A stretch of DNA of 64,000 nucleotides. Source: Bacillus sp. FJAT-29814. GTDB lineage: Bacteria; Bacillota; Bacilli; Bacillales; Cytobacillaceae. A program made the position numbers and the translations under genes. The stretch covers positions 124,001-188,000 of the forward strand of contig NZ_LMTJ01000002.1 of NCBI RefSeq assembly GCF_001510715.1, read 5' to 3'. Position 1 is the first letter of the stretch. Each line of letters begins with the position of its first letter. The notes below the pieces were generated by a model. That model was not told where the DNA came from and searched no databases. It was given only the letters and a program-made list of their open reading frames with translations. Of the stretch, positions 32,994 to 42,104 are shown piece by piece.

Positions 32994-34256
32994 ATGAAAA
33001 TTAATTTTCGCAACTTAACGGTTCAAGTTATTATCGGTATTATTCTAGGGATCACCGTGGGATTTTTGTTTCCAGAATTCGGTGCAAAGCTAAAGGTTCT
33101 TGCGGATATTTTTATTAAACTCATTAAAATGGTGATAGCACCGATCATCTTCTTCACCATTGTCATTGGAATTGGCAATATGGGTGATTTAAAGAAGGTT
33201 GGCCGAATCGGCGGCAAGGCACTTCTCTACTTTGAAATTGTTACTACATTTGCCTTGGCCATTGGGATTCTTGTTGTTTCGCTGATTAAGCCTGGGCATG
33301 GCTTTAACACCAAAGGGGCAGAAGGAGCCGACGTGTCCCAGTACACGAAAGCCGCTGCGGAATCGAGTCATGGACTCATGGACTTTATCCTCGGGATTGT
33401 ACCGGATAATGCTCTTGCCGCGCTTTCCGGAGGAGAACTGCTTCCTGTTCTGTTCTTTGCTGTCCTATTCGGAGTTGCCGCTGCGTCTCTTGGAGAAAAG
33501 GCTGCGCCAGTGATTTCATTTTTTGAAAAAGTCTCTGAAATTTTCTTCTCGATTGTTAATATGATCATGAAGATTTCGCCGATTGCGGCATTCGGAGCGA
33601 TGGCCTATACGATTGGCAATTTTGGAATTGGTTCGCTCGTTTCACTGGGAAAATTGATGGGTTCTGTTTATATTACGATGTTCCTTTTCATCGTATTGGT
33701 CCTTGGCTCGATTGCAAAATTTTATAACTTCAATATCTTTAGCTTCCTCAAATATATAAAAGATGAAATTCTATTAGTTTTAGGAACATCCTCTTCTGAA
33801 TCTGCACTGCCTAAGATGATGGAGAAGCTTGAGAAATATGGTTGTTCCAAGTCAGTTGTCGGCCTTGTCGTTCCAACAGGCTATTCGTTTAATCTTGATG
33901 GAACATCTATATATCTTTCAATGGCAGCAGTGTTCATCGCCCAAGCTTACGGTGTTCATTTAACTGTTGTCCAGCTTTTGACCCTGCTTGCTGTGTTAAT
34001 GCTCACCTCTAAAGGTGCGGCTGGGGTAACTGGTTCAGGTTTCATTACCTTGGCGGCCACTTTGGCAGCATTCCCAATGATACCAGTTGAGGGCATGGCA
34101 CTCATCCTTGGCGTCGACCGTTTCATGTCAGAAGCCCGCGCGATCACAAACTTGATTGGAAATGGTGTCGCAACGGTTGTTATTTCAAAAACGGAAAAAG
34201 AATTTCACCCTAATAATCTAGCTGCAGCGAAAACAGAATCTTCGATCGCTTCTTAA
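32994..34256 (+). CDS. dctP: DctP/DctA-type dicarboxylate:cation symporter
   Basis: 420-aa DAACS-family transporter. Helical hairpin and signature segments are intact: [20 protein letters not shown] (~45-64), the serine-rich [15 protein letters not shown] (~263-277), and [21 protein letters not shown] (split [12 protein letters not shown] / LSMAAVFIA) with the substrate-binding Asp/Thr/Asn region. It imports succinate, fumarate or malate. GGGAGG precedes the ATG. It is controlled, by inference, by DctSR and by CcpA through the cre site. Confidence 0.88.
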   Translation: MKINFRNLTVQVIIGIILGITVGFLFPEFGAKLKVLADIFIKLIKMVIAPIIFFTIVIGIGNMGDLKKVGRIGGKALLYFEIVTTFALAIGILVVSLIKPGHGFNTKGAEGADVSQYTKAAAESSHGLMDFILGIVPDNALAALSGGELLPVLFFAVLFGVAAASLGEKAAPVISFFEKVSEIFFSIVNMIMKISPIAAFGAMAYTIGNFGIGSLVSLGKLMGSVYITMFLFIVLVLGSIAKFYNFNIFSFLKYIKDEILLVLGTSSSESALPKMMEKLEKYGCSKSVVGLVVPTGYSFNLDGTSIYLSMAAVFIAQAYGVHLTVVQLLTLLAVLMLTSKGAAGVTGSGFITLAATLAAFPMIPVEGMALILGVDRFMSEARAITNLIGNGVATVVISKTEKEFHPNNLAAAKTESSIAS

Positions 34257-34263
34257 CATGAAA

Positions 34264-34290
34264 AGGGCCGGCTCATTTTGAGTTGGTCCT
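34264..34290 (+). terminator. Terminator of dctP
   Basis: AGGGCCGGCTC and GAGTTGGTCCT form an imperfect 11-bp stem with a five-base loop, followed by GTTTTTATTTT. Confidence 0.65.
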
Positions 34291-34360
34291 GTTTTTATTT
34301 TCCTTTCACTAACTTCACCACTTCCTCTTCGGCGCACTAAATATGGAATATTTGTGACAA

Positions 34361-34451
34361 TTGTAGATATCTTTGAAAAATTGTAGATATCCTCCTGATT
34401 TTTGTAGATATATTCTTAAAATTGTAGATATCTCTAAAATTTTGTAGATAA
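34361..34451. repeat. GTAGATAT array 2
   Basis: Five TTGTAGATA units at 34361, 34381, 34402, 34422 and 34442, period 20-21 bases, with variable second halves (CTTTGAAAA, CCTCCTGAT, TATTCTTAAA, CTCTAAAAT). This is the same family as array 1 at 28688. It lies in the 300-base gap between dctP and the MATE gene, with no coding potential. Confidence 0.8.
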
Positions 34452-34556
34452 AATTAAAAACCGGACTTCAAAATTCAGGCCCTTTCCTAATTAGGACGCA
34501 ATATATGATAGAATTTAATTATTGTCAAATGTGTTTAGGAAGGAAGTTTATACAGT

Positions 34557-35942
34557 ATGAGTACTGCAACTGTCAATAGATTAGAAACAGAAAGCGTCGG
34601 GAGGCTTCTCGTTAATTTGGCCCTACCGGCTATTGCCGCCCAATTTGTTAACATGCTTTATAGTGTGGTAGACCGTATTTACATTGGGCATATTCCGGAT
34701 ATCGGTTCAGCAGCCTTAACAGGGGTGGGAATTGCTTTTCCTATTATTATGATGATTGCCGCCTTTAGTTCATTAATTGGACTCGGAGGTGCCCCGCTTG
34801 CAGCCATTAAAATGGGCAAAGGCAGATTTGATGAAGCAGAACAAATTTTGGGTAACTGTTTTGTTGCTTTATTAGGAATTTCGATTGTCTTAACGGCATT
34901 TTTCTTAACATTTGGCGAAGAATTGTTGTTGCTGTTCGGGGCAGGTCCGGAAACCCTCCCCTATGCAAAAACCTTTTTAAATACCTATGTTTGTGGCACT
35001 ATTTTTGTCCAAATCGTCTTGGGGCTGACCCCATTCATATCGACACAAGGCTTTGCTAAAACAAGTATGGTTGCTGTGATGATTGGCGCTATAATCAGTA
35101 CCATTCTTGCGCCGATTTTTATTTTTATATTTGGCATGGGGGTGCAAGGTGCTGCTTTGGCCAATATCATTGCCCAAGCGATTTCCGCTTCATGGGTATT
35201 ACGCTTCTTGTTCGCTGGTGGAACAAAGCTAAGAATCCAGAAGAAGTATATGAGAATACAAAAAGCGGTAATCATTCCCGTCCTGCTGCTGGGTGTGTCG
35301 CCTTTCATTATGCAAAGTACGGAAAGCCTACTGAATATCGCCTTTAATTCTTCTTTGAAAAATTATGGCGGCGATTTGGGTGTCGGGGCCATGACCATTC
35401 TGGCGAGTGTCATGCAGGTTTTAATCATGCCAATTTTAGGATTAACCCAAGGGGCACAACCCATTATCAGTTATAATTACGGGGCAAAGAATAATGAACG
35501 TGTGAAAAAAGCATTTAACTTTCTATTTGTCATTTCCATGGGCTATTCGGTCGTGTTCTGGCTGCTGCTGATGATTTTCCCATCACTGTTTGTTTCTATA
35601 TTTAGCAGTGATCCCGAACTTGTGGAAACAACCGTATGGGCGACAAGAATTTATATGGGATTGGTATTTGTAATGGGGGCACAGCTTGCTTGCCAGCAAA
35701 CTTTTATCGCCCTCGGTCAGGCAAAAACCTCTCTGTTTCTGGCACTACTACGAAAAATAATCCTGTTAATTCCATTGATTTACATTCTGCCGCAGTTCTT
35801 TTCCAATAAGACGTTTGCTGTCTTCCTGGCAGAACCGGTTTCGGATTTCCTTGCCGTTGCCGTTACCGTCACGCTATTCTTTATTCAATTTAAGAAAATC
35901 TTAGCAAGAAACACTATGGTGCAGGCGGAGAATGTTAGCTAG
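34557..35942 (+). CDS. MATE-family efflux protein
   Basis: 461-aa protein with 12 helices in two similar halves; typical pieces are NLALPAIAAQFVNMLYSVVDRIYIG (given as NLALPAIAAQFV / NMLYSVVDRIYIG) at the start and ILGLTQGAQPIISYNYGAKN at the seventh helix. It is a cation-coupled exporter of drugs or toxic compounds (NorM/DinF-like class). The ATG has AGGAAGG about 11 bases upstream, slightly long. Single gene with its own terminator. Confidence 0.82.
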   Translation: MSTATVNRLETESVGRLLVNLALPAIAAQFVNMLYSVVDRIYIGHIPDIGSAALTGVGIAFPIIMMIAAFSSLIGLGGAPLAAIKMGKGRFDEAEQILGNCFVALLGISIVLTAFFLTFGEELLLLFGAGPETLPYAKTFLNTYVCGTIFVQIVLGLTPFISTQGFAKTSMVAVMIGAIISTILAPIFIFIFGMGVQGAALANIIAQAISASWVLRFLFAGGTKLRIQKKYMRIQKAVIIPVLLLGVSPFIMQSTESLLNIAFNSSLKNYGGDLGVGAMTILASVMQVLIMPILGLTQGAQPIISYNYGAKNNERVKKAFNFLFVISMGYSVVFWLLLMIFPSLFVSIFSSDPELVETTVWATRIYMGLVFVMGAQLACQQTFIALGQAKTSLFLALLRKIILLIPLIYILPQFFSNKTFAVFLAEPVSDFLAVAVTVTLFFIQFKKILARNTMVQAENVS

Positions 35943-35961
35943 CGGGATGGTTGTATATAAA

Positions 35962-35990
35962 AAAAGACTTGGCTCCCAACCAAGTCTTTT
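35962..35990. terminator. Bidirectional terminator
   Basis: AAAAGACTTGG and CCAAGTCTTTT form a perfect 11-bp stem with a seven-base loop, with A/T runs on both sides. It lies between the MATE gene and the convergent Cof gene. Confidence 0.85.
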
Positions 35991-36000
35991 TCCGTATGAT

Positions 36001-36813
36001 TTATTGATTCAAAATCAATTTTTCAATCGCATAAGCGACCCCGTTTTCATTATTTGACATCGTCTGAAACTCGGCGACTTCTTTGACGCTGGCTGTGGCA
36101 TTTCCCATTGCGACACCGCAGCCCGCGTACTTCACCATTTCCAGATCATTCTCACCGTCACCGATGCAAACAACCTCTTCCCGTTTCATTCCCAGTTTTT
36201 CCGCAAGCTGTTTTACTGCATTTCCTTTGTTGACGCTTGGATGAAGGATTTCCAAAAAGAAAGGCGCGCTTTGCACCATTGTATATTTTTTACGGTAAGA
36301 AGCCGGGATGGCCGCCATGATTTCGGTTAACCGTTCGGGTTCGTCAATAAACATCACTTTCGGAATCAACATGTCTTCCGGAATTTCCTCTATCGCCCTA
36401 AATGAGAGCGGTACTTTGTTGGCAAAAGATTCATAAACAGTATAATGGCTAATGTCTTTGTTCGGCGTGTAGATTCGTTCTGTATCAAAAAAGTGCATCG
36501 GAGAACCAAGTTGCAGACTTAACTGGTACAGCTCCTTTAAATCGGAAACCGTCAAGGAAGTCTCGGAAACGACTCCCCCACTATTCGTACCTTGCACAAG
36601 TGCACCATTATATGTAATCACGTATTCATCTTTATCGGCTAATTCCAATTCTTCCAAAATCGGACGGACACCGCCGATCGGCCTGCCGGTACATATAACC
36701 ACGTTCACACCTTTGGCCTTTGCTGCTTGGATTGCTTCATTTACCTCCTGAGTAATTTCCCTTCGGTCATTAAACAATGTGCCATCTACATCGATTGCTA
36801 CTAATTTATACAA
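36001..36813 (-). CDS. Cof-type HAD phosphatase
   Basis: 270-aa HAD hydrolase. I prefer the TTG at 36813 (giving MYKLVAIDVDGTL) with AAGGTG at the right distance over the GTG three codons earlier. Motif I DVDGTL, motif II CTGRP, cap domain, and motif III/IV GDGENDLEMVKYAGCGVAMGNA (split GDGENDLEM / VKYAGCGVAMGNA) are all present. Members of this class dephosphorylate sugar phosphates or flavin precursors. No neighbour suggests a substrate. Confidence 0.8.
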   Translation of the reverse strand: MYKLVAIDVDGTLFNDRREITQEVNEAIQAAKAKGVNVVICTGRPIGGVRPILEELELADKDEYVITYNGALVQGTNSGGVVSETSLTVSDLKELYQLSLQLGSPMHFFDTERIYTPNKDISHYTVYESFANKVPLSFRAIEEIPEDMLIPKVMFIDEPERLTEIMAAIPASYRKKYTMVQSAPFFLEILHPSVNKGNAVKQLAEKLGMKREEVVCIGDGENDLEMVKYAGCGVAMGNATASVKEVAEFQTMSNNENGVAYAIEKLILNQ

Positions 36814-36873
36814 ATTTTTCACCTTCTACTATTGTTGTCCTGAATATGACAGTCCCCTATATCATAACTGATA

Positions 36874-37908
36874 CTAGGAACCGTCCTCTGCTAATCTCTT
36901 TTCCATTTTCCCATTGCCATGTTGGGCGAATCTTCCGGCGTCGCGCTCGTTAACTGGGTCGAGGCGCCCCCACGGCCAGCCACCGAATTGGGTTTTGCGG
37001 TAATCGCTGAAGGCCTCTTGGAGCTCTTGTTGGGATGTCATCACGAATGGTCCATACTGTGCGACCGGTTCCTCAATCGGCTCACCTTCGAGAACCAAAA
37101 GATAGGCAGTTTTGCTGCCATTCGTGATCTCAATGTCCTGGTCACCTGCAAGCTTAACTCGGTGATAAGCCTGTATCGTTTTCCCGTCTATCCCAATGGT
37201 CTCGCCTTCGTAAAAATATAAATTTCTGTTCATTGTTCCAGACACAGCCTGGAGCACGAACACAGCCCCTGGTTCCATTTGAAGAAGAGAAATCCCTACA
37301 TGATGATTCGGATCTTTGGCCCATGAGGCATTGGTTGGCTCCAAGCTGTTAGTTCCAAGCAGATTCCCGGAAATCAACCTGACCACCGTTTTTCTCCCAC
37401 TGGCATCCGCAGATTCGATGACAGGAATATCTTCAGCCCACAGCATCTTATATTCTGGGGCAGCACTTTTGTCCTTGGACGCAAGATTTAGCCATATTTG
37501 AAAAAGCTCAAGCGGATTATCCTTGTCCTTATGTACGAGTGGAAACATTTCGGTATGAAGGCAGCCCTTACCGGTTGTCAGCCATTGCACGTCTCCATTT
37601 CCATAACGCCCTCTTGCCCCGGTCGAATCAAAATGGTCCACTAATCCTTCAAGAACAATCGTTACAGTTTCAAACCCTTTGTGCGGATGTGCTGGAAATC
37701 CTGGAACCGTTTTTCCATGATACATCCTAAAACCATCTTTTACTATAAAGTCTTCGCCAAGATTTCTACCCTCCAGTGAGGTACTAGGTCCCTGTTCTTC
37801 ATTACCAGACGGATAAGCGTCTTTATGATGAACGGAGAAAAGGAACGGGTCTTCCGTTTCCCACTGAAATCCCAGCTTTTGTATTTTAAGAATGTTTTCT
37901 TCAGGCAT
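36874..37908 (-). CDS. Pirin-family protein
   Basis: 344-aa bicupin. ATG at 37908 has AAAGGGG upstream. The N-terminal pirin domain has the metal-binding pattern HPHKGFETVT and later GCLHTEMF, with VDHFDS between, and the C-terminal pirin_C domain includes FYEGETIGIDG and LVLEGEPI. Length and C-terminal tail (FGGWPWGRLDPVNERDAGRF) match longer bacterial pirins. Some have quercetinase activity, others act in redox sensing; which applies is unknown. Confidence 0.8.
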   Translation of the reverse strand: MPEENILKIQKLGFQWETEDPFLFSVHHKDAYPSGNEEQGPSTSLEGRNLGEDFIVKDGFRMYHGKTVPGFPAHPHKGFETVTIVLEGLVDHFDSTGARGRYGNGDVQWLTTGKGCLHTEMFPLVHKDKDNPLELFQIWLNLASKDKSAAPEYKMLWAEDIPVIESADASGRKTVVRLISGNLLGTNSLEPTNASWAKDPNHHVGISLLQMEPGAVFVLQAVSGTMNRNLYFYEGETIGIDGKTIQAYHRVKLAGDQDIEITNGSKTAYLLVLEGEPIEEPVAQYGPFVMTSQQELQEAFSDYRKTQFGGWPWGRLDPVNERDAGRFAQHGNGKMEKRLAEDGS

Positions 37909-38142
37909 TATTTTCGCCCCTTTCATATGTTCAAAAAATGTTCACATCTAATCACATGGCCCCGTTATCTCCATCACACCTTTTGTTAAGTGCAAAGAGT
38001 ACAATCGTATTGATTTTATCAAATGAAAGGGGTGGAGGCTAATTTTGGGTTGACAGCAACATTTTGTGTGACCGGGCAAAGGTTTTAAGTTGGAATCTAT
38101 TTTTACATAATTTTTTTAAAAATTTTACAGGGGGTTATTATT

Positions 38143-38460
38143 TTGTTTCAAATCTTTATGTTTGTATTAATATCTGCAACTTTGGTTTTACTTAGCATGT
38201 TTGTTGATGGACTAATTGAGTTAAATAAGCAGGAAGAGGAAGAAAAAAAATCTATTATTAGGGATGGTTTATACGGTTACCTCGATCAAACATTTGGCTT
38301 TGGTAAGGTTACCATCTTCAAAACAATACTAGATTGCGAAGGCAATGTACGATATCTTGTGTATCTGCCGAAGTACGAATGGCTCAAGTCCCCCGAATAT
38401 CAATGGTATGAAGTGTTTGCCACTCAAAAGGGCTATCAGCATTTAAAATTCGAAAGATAA
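38143..38460 (+). CDS. Small membrane-anchored protein
   Basis: 105-aa protein. TTG start with GGGGG upstream. One N-terminal helix (residues ~2-22) is followed by a charged linker (NKQEEEEKKS) and a compact domain with aromatic residues (YGYLDQTFGFGKV, LPKYEWLKSPEYQWYEVF). No family recognised. Single gene, followed directly by a terminator. Confidence 0.55.
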   Translation: MFQIFMFVLISATLVLLSMFVDGLIELNKQEEEEKKSIIRDGLYGYLDQTFGFGKVTIFKTILDCEGNVRYLVYLPKYEWLKSPEYQWYEVFATQKGYQHLKFER

Positions 38461-38467
38461 TTCATTG

Positions 38468-38502
38468 AAAAACACCCGAATGAATTTCCTTGGGGTGTTT
38501 TT
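38468..38502 (+). terminator. Terminator
   Basis: AAAAACACCC and GGGTGTTTTT form a 10-bp stem with a 15-base loop and trailing T-run, 8 bases after the stop codon of the 105-aa gene. Confidence 0.75.
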
Positions 38503-38545
38503 TGTTTTATACTGTAGCTAATTCGTTTTAGAAAGAGGCCATTGT

Positions 38546-39181
38546 ATGAAAATCGATTCACCTAAAATTTCGAAAGAATTATCAACTAGGGATTTCATGG
38601 ATATTTTAAACGACGGGGATGCAGAACTTGAAATGTGCACGGTTGCGGACAGTGTTTTTGAACATGAGGCAGTCAGCCGGGCCAGGCTGTCAAACATGGT
38701 AATAAAGAACTGTCGGTTCAATCATACCGATTTTCAAAACATAGACATTACCGATGTTTGTTTTGAAAACTGCGATTTATCGAATGCCAATTTAAGCAAA
38801 TCTTCCATCCACAGGGTCATTTTTAAAAATAGTAAACTGGTAGGCACGGATTTTACCGACTCCCGGTTAGGAAATGTGCAGTTTGAGCATTCAGTATTAA
38901 ATTTGACGGCTTTTGGAGAATCGAAATTGGAAAAGGTCTTATTCCAAGATGCCTCCTTAAAAAATACTGACTTTTTCGAATGCAAGCTTAAAAGCGTAGA
39001 ATTTCAAACATGCAACCTGGACGGGGCAAACTTTGAAGGAACCTCTTTGAAAGGGATTGATATCAGCACTTCAACGTTCGATTATATGACCGTTTCCATC
39101 GACGATTTAAAGGGGTGCAAAGTCTCCTCCTACCAGGCGATTCAATTTGCGGCTTTAATGGGGTTAATTATTAAGGATTAA
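38546..39181 (+). CDS. Pentapeptide-repeat protein
   Basis: 211-aa soluble protein made of A(D/N)LXX-type repeats (VCFENCDLSNANL, VIFKNSKLVGTDF, CNLDGANFEGTSLKGID), forming a right-handed beta-helix across ~45-180. The final segment DLKGCKVSSYQAIQFAALMG closes the helix. Related proteins (McbG, Qnr, MfpA) mimic DNA and protect gyrase, but many family members have no known role. The AGAAAGAGG stretch precedes the ATG. Own terminator follows. Confidence 0.75.
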   Translation: MKIDSPKISKELSTRDFMDILNDGDAELEMCTVADSVFEHEAVSRARLSNMVIKNCRFNHTDFQNIDITDVCFENCDLSNANLSKSSIHRVIFKNSKLVGTDFTDSRLGNVQFEHSVLNLTAFGESKLEKVLFQDASLKNTDFFECKLKSVEFQTCNLDGANFEGTSLKGIDISTSTFDYMTVSIDDLKGCKVSSYQAIQFAALMGLIIKD

Positions 39182-39189
39182 TGAAAAAC

Positions 39190-39214
39190 GGGGACGATTG
39201 TTTGAACCGTCCCC
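39190..39214 (+). terminator. Terminator with CCGTCCCCTGCTT core
   Basis: GGGGACG and CGTCCCC form a 7-bp stem with an 11-base loop, followed by TGCTTTTTTATAT. The right arm carries the same CCGTCCCCTGCTT core as the elements at 2997 and 5891. Confidence 0.65.
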
Positions 39215-39306
39215 TGCTTTTTTATATCACATAAATGTCCCCATAAGCTTTTTATGCGTACATTTCCTATCTGTTTCCCAACGGTTTTGTCCTCATGAGC
39301 CCGTCG

Positions 39307-39936
39307 TCATTTGGTAAGTTTTATTATGCATTCTCCTAACACGGTTTGATCCCACACCAATGACAGCTTGTCACCACTCTTCACTTCTCCCACACCTTCT
39401 GGAGTTCCTGTAAATATGATATCCCCTTCCCCCAATCCAAAGTGTTCAGCCGAAAAGTCAATGATTGTTTGCAAATCAAAGATCATACTAGAAATATTGC
39501 CGGACTGGACCAGCTCACCATTTTTTAAAAGCGAGAAGTTCCTTTTTAGAATTTCTTCCACTCCAACAAACGGGATAAACCTACTTACAACTGCCGAATT
39601 GGGGAAGCCTTTAGCAAGCAGCCATGGATACCCTTTTTTCTTAAGCTCACTTTGCACATCCCGCAACGTAAAATCGATTCCAATTGCCATTCTTTCCACA
39701 ATTTCGTCTACTTTTATTCCCTTTTCATAGGGCCTTCCCATTCTAATCACCAGTTCCGTTTCAAAATGAACGGGGCCACGTTTTCCCGGTAGAGGAATCT
39801 CCTGGCCCATTGCTTCCACAAGCGCATGCGTCGGCTTTGAAAATAAAAATGGGCTAGTCGGCACCTTATTGTTCAATTCAGCAGCATGGGCAGCGTAATT
39901 CCGCCCGACGCAATAAATATTTCGAATCGTGTTCAA
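39307..39936 (-). CDS. Fumarylacetoacetate hydrolase family protein
   Basis: 209-aa enzyme. I chose the TTG at 39936, eight bases after AAGGGG; the ATG at 39969 has no site. Family marks are IYCVGRNYAAHAAEL at the N-terminus, FETELVIRMG (metal-binding Glu residues), a DFTLRDVQ segment and GDIIFTGTPEGVG near the end. It probably acts on a 2-oxo or beta-diketo acid as hydrolase, decarboxylase or isomerase. No pathway neighbours are present. Confidence 0.78.
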   Translation of the reverse strand: MNTIRNIYCVGRNYAAHAAELNNKVPTSPFLFSKPTHALVEAMGQEIPLPGKRGPVHFETELVIRMGRPYEKGIKVDEIVERMAIGIDFTLRDVQSELKKKGYPWLLAKGFPNSAVVSRFIPFVGVEEILKRNFSLLKNGELVQSGNISSMIFDLQTIIDFSAEHFGLGEGDIIFTGTPEGVGEVKSGDKLSLVWDQTVLGECIIKLTK

Positions 39937-40077
39937 GTTCCATTCCCCTTTCTGGATGCAGTCTATCATTAGTCAATTTTACCATTTCACGCAAGAGTAT
40001 AAAAATAGAAGTCATCTAAAAAGAGGAGTATCATAAAGTAATGAGATATTGATTAGATTTGGAGGTTTGGAGTACAA

Positions 40078-40569
40078 ATGCTGAAAATCCGCAATGTGGA
40101 ATTATCAGATTTACCCGCTGTTGTCGCAATAGAAAATTTATGCTTCTTAAAAGAAGAAGCGGCCACTGGGGAAGCCTTTGAAAAAAGAATTCAGCAAATC
40201 CCGGATAGTTTTTTTGTAGCGGAAGAAGATGGGCGAATTGTAGGGTTCGTGAACGGACCTGTGATTAGTCAACCATTCATTACAGATGACTTATTTACTG
40301 AAATCAGACAAAATTCGGCGACTGGCGGGCATCAATGTATCCTTAGAATTGCCGTTGAGCCAACCTCCAAGAATCGGGGAATTGCTGCAGCCTTGCTCGC
40401 CCATCTTGAAAATTCAGCACGAGCGAAACAACGTGAAACTATTACGCTTACTTGCAAAAAGCAATTGATTTCTTTTTATGAAAAACAAGGCTACACCAAC
40501 GAAGGTGCATCTGAATCCGAGCATGGCGGCGTCACTTGGTACAACATGGTTAAAAGATTAATAATATAG
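40078..40569 (+). CDS. GNAT acetyltransferase, AANAT-like
   Basis: 163-aa GNAT protein. The acetyl-CoA segment is ILRIAVEPTSKNRGIAAALL (~101-120), and C-terminal SEHGGVTWYNMVKRL resembles the ending of bacterial arylalkylamine N-acetyltransferase-like proteins. GGAGG precedes the ATG. An aryl- or alkylamine substrate is suggested by that similarity only. It is 61 bases upstream of an MFS gene and may be co-transcribed with it. Confidence 0.7.
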   Translation: MLKIRNVELSDLPAVVAIENLCFLKEEAATGEAFEKRIQQIPDSFFVAEEDGRIVGFVNGPVISQPFITDDLFTEIRQNSATGGHQCILRIAVEPTSKNRGIAAALLAHLENSARAKQRETITLTCKKQLISFYEKQGYTNEGASESEHGGVTWYNMVKRLII

Positions 40570-40630
40570 AACTGCTTACAATTGTTTACACCCAACTAAT
40601 GGTATTGGTATAAAAGGGGCATCTATTAAC

Positions 40631-41845
40631 ATGAGTTATATACGGCGTGGCACACACAAATTTAAAATGGTAAACTTGGCTTTATTTGCGGGTGGTTTTT
40701 GCACCTTTGCCATCCTCTGGGGGGCACAGCCGCTGCTCCCGGACCTTGCCAAGGAATTCCACATCTCGCCGGCAGTTTCGAGCTTAAGTTTGTCATCTGC
40801 CACAATCGCTTTGTCTATTAGTTTATTATTATTCGGGTCCTTATCAGAGGTATTTGGCCGGAAACCAGTGATGACTTTCTCATTGTTTGTCTCGTCGATA
40901 CTTTGCATCCTCACGGCCTTCACGCCCAACTTTCATTTATTAATTGTATCGAGAATTTTACAAGGAGTCGCCTTAGCGGGGCTGCCGGCGGTGGCGATGG
41001 CCTATTTGGGGGAAGAAATGGAACCCAAAAGTTTGGGAATGGCAATGGGATTATACATCAGCGGAAATTCTGTAGGGGGAATGGCAGGGAGGATCATCAG
41101 CGGCATTTTAACGGATTATTTTAGCTGGCATATCGCATTATTTGGTATCGGCATCATCAGTTTATTGGCCAGTATTGTCTTCCTAAAGATTTTGCCTCCA
41201 TCCACTCATTTTAAGCCGCAAAAATTTGCCCTGAAGCAACTGACAGGCTCCTTGTTGAGTCAATTTAAAGAGCCCGGTCTACTTTATCTATTTGGCATCG
41301 GGTTTCTGCTAATGGGGAGCTTCGTCTCTTTGTACAACTATATCGGGTTTCAATTAATTAAGCCGCCATATTCGTTAAGCCAAACCTTGGTAGGATTTAT
41401 TTTTATTGTCTATATTGTCGGTACCTTCAGCTCAACATGGATGGGAATGCTTTCTGATCAGTATGGAAAAAGGAAAATTCTGCTCCTGTCTCTGCTCATT
41501 CTATTAATTGGCGCCTGCATGACGCTGAATACGAGTTTATGGTTTAAGATTTTTGGTATCGCGGTTTTCACCTATGGCTTTTTTGCCGCCCATTCAATTG
41601 CCAGCAGCTGGGTCGGGAAAGCGGCAACCCACGATAAAGCGCAGGCCTCGGCACTATACTTATTTTTCTATTACGCCGGTTCAAGCATCGGCGGGACCGC
41701 TAGCGGTGCCTTTTATGGGCATTTTGGCTGGAGCGGTGTTGTGACGATGATTGTCGTTCTTGCACTTACTTCCATTGTGGTATCCTTCCGGTTAGGAAGC
41801 AAAACAAGACTTTCTAAGTTGGAAAAATTGCAGCAAAGCAGTTAA
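40631..41845 (+). CDS. MFS transporter (YnfM-like)
   Basis: 404-aa protein with 12 helices. The N-terminal half has motif A-like GSLSEVFGRKPVMTFSL (~75-91) and a repeated signature in the second half (GMLSDQYGKRKILLLSLLIL in part). The N-terminus WGAQPLLPDLAKEF fits the YnfM/Bcr group. Exporter of unknown substrate. A plausible two-gene unit with the upstream acetyltransferase, but there is room for a separate promoter. Confidence 0.78.
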   Translation: MSYIRRGTHKFKMVNLALFAGGFCTFAILWGAQPLLPDLAKEFHISPAVSSLSLSSATIALSISLLLFGSLSEVFGRKPVMTFSLFVSSILCILTAFTPNFHLLIVSRILQGVALAGLPAVAMAYLGEEMEPKSLGMAMGLYISGNSVGGMAGRIISGILTDYFSWHIALFGIGIISLLASIVFLKILPPSTHFKPQKFALKQLTGSLLSQFKEPGLLYLFGIGFLLMGSFVSLYNYIGFQLIKPPYSLSQTLVGFIFIVYIVGTFSSTWMGMLSDQYGKRKILLLSLLILLIGACMTLNTSLWFKIFGIAVFTYGFFAAHSIASSWVGKAATHDKAQASALYLFFYYAGSSIGGTASGAFYGHFGWSGVVTMIVVLALTSIVVSFRLGSKTRLSKLEKLQQSS

Positions 41846-41870
41846 AAAAGCAGGCACAGGTCTGCTTTTT
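41845..41870 (+). terminator. Terminator of MFS gene
   Basis: AAAAAGCAG and CTGCTTTTT form a 9-bp stem with an eight-base loop, starting on the last base of the stop codon, followed by TATCTT. Confidence 0.7.
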
Positions 41871-42006
41871 TATCTTAGCCAGGCCCCACCTATTCTATTA
41901 ATCTCTTTTCTTTCCTATAGAGTTTTCGGGACCTTTCGCAACCCTAAACGTTGATTTTCACTCCTTTCTACCTACGTTCTTACATCCTTCCAAATTACCA
42001 GAAAAC

Positions 42007-42045
42007 TTCAACTTTTCTTTACGTCACATGAATACTGGTTTAACA
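42007..42045 (+). promoter_or_regulatory. Pho-box-like repeats before phoX-type gene
   Basis: TTCAAC (42007), TTTACG (42018), TGAATA (42029) and TTAACA (42040) are spaced exactly 11 bases apart, the geometry of PhoP boxes (TT[ACT]ACA with ~5-base spacers). The fourth is a perfect match and the second nearly so; the others are degenerate. TATTAT follows at 42052 as a possible -10. Confidence 0.5.
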
Positions 42046-42104
42046 ATCCAATATTATGATGAAGTTGTAACCAATTCTATTAAACTTTTGGGAGGAAGAA
42101 TATA

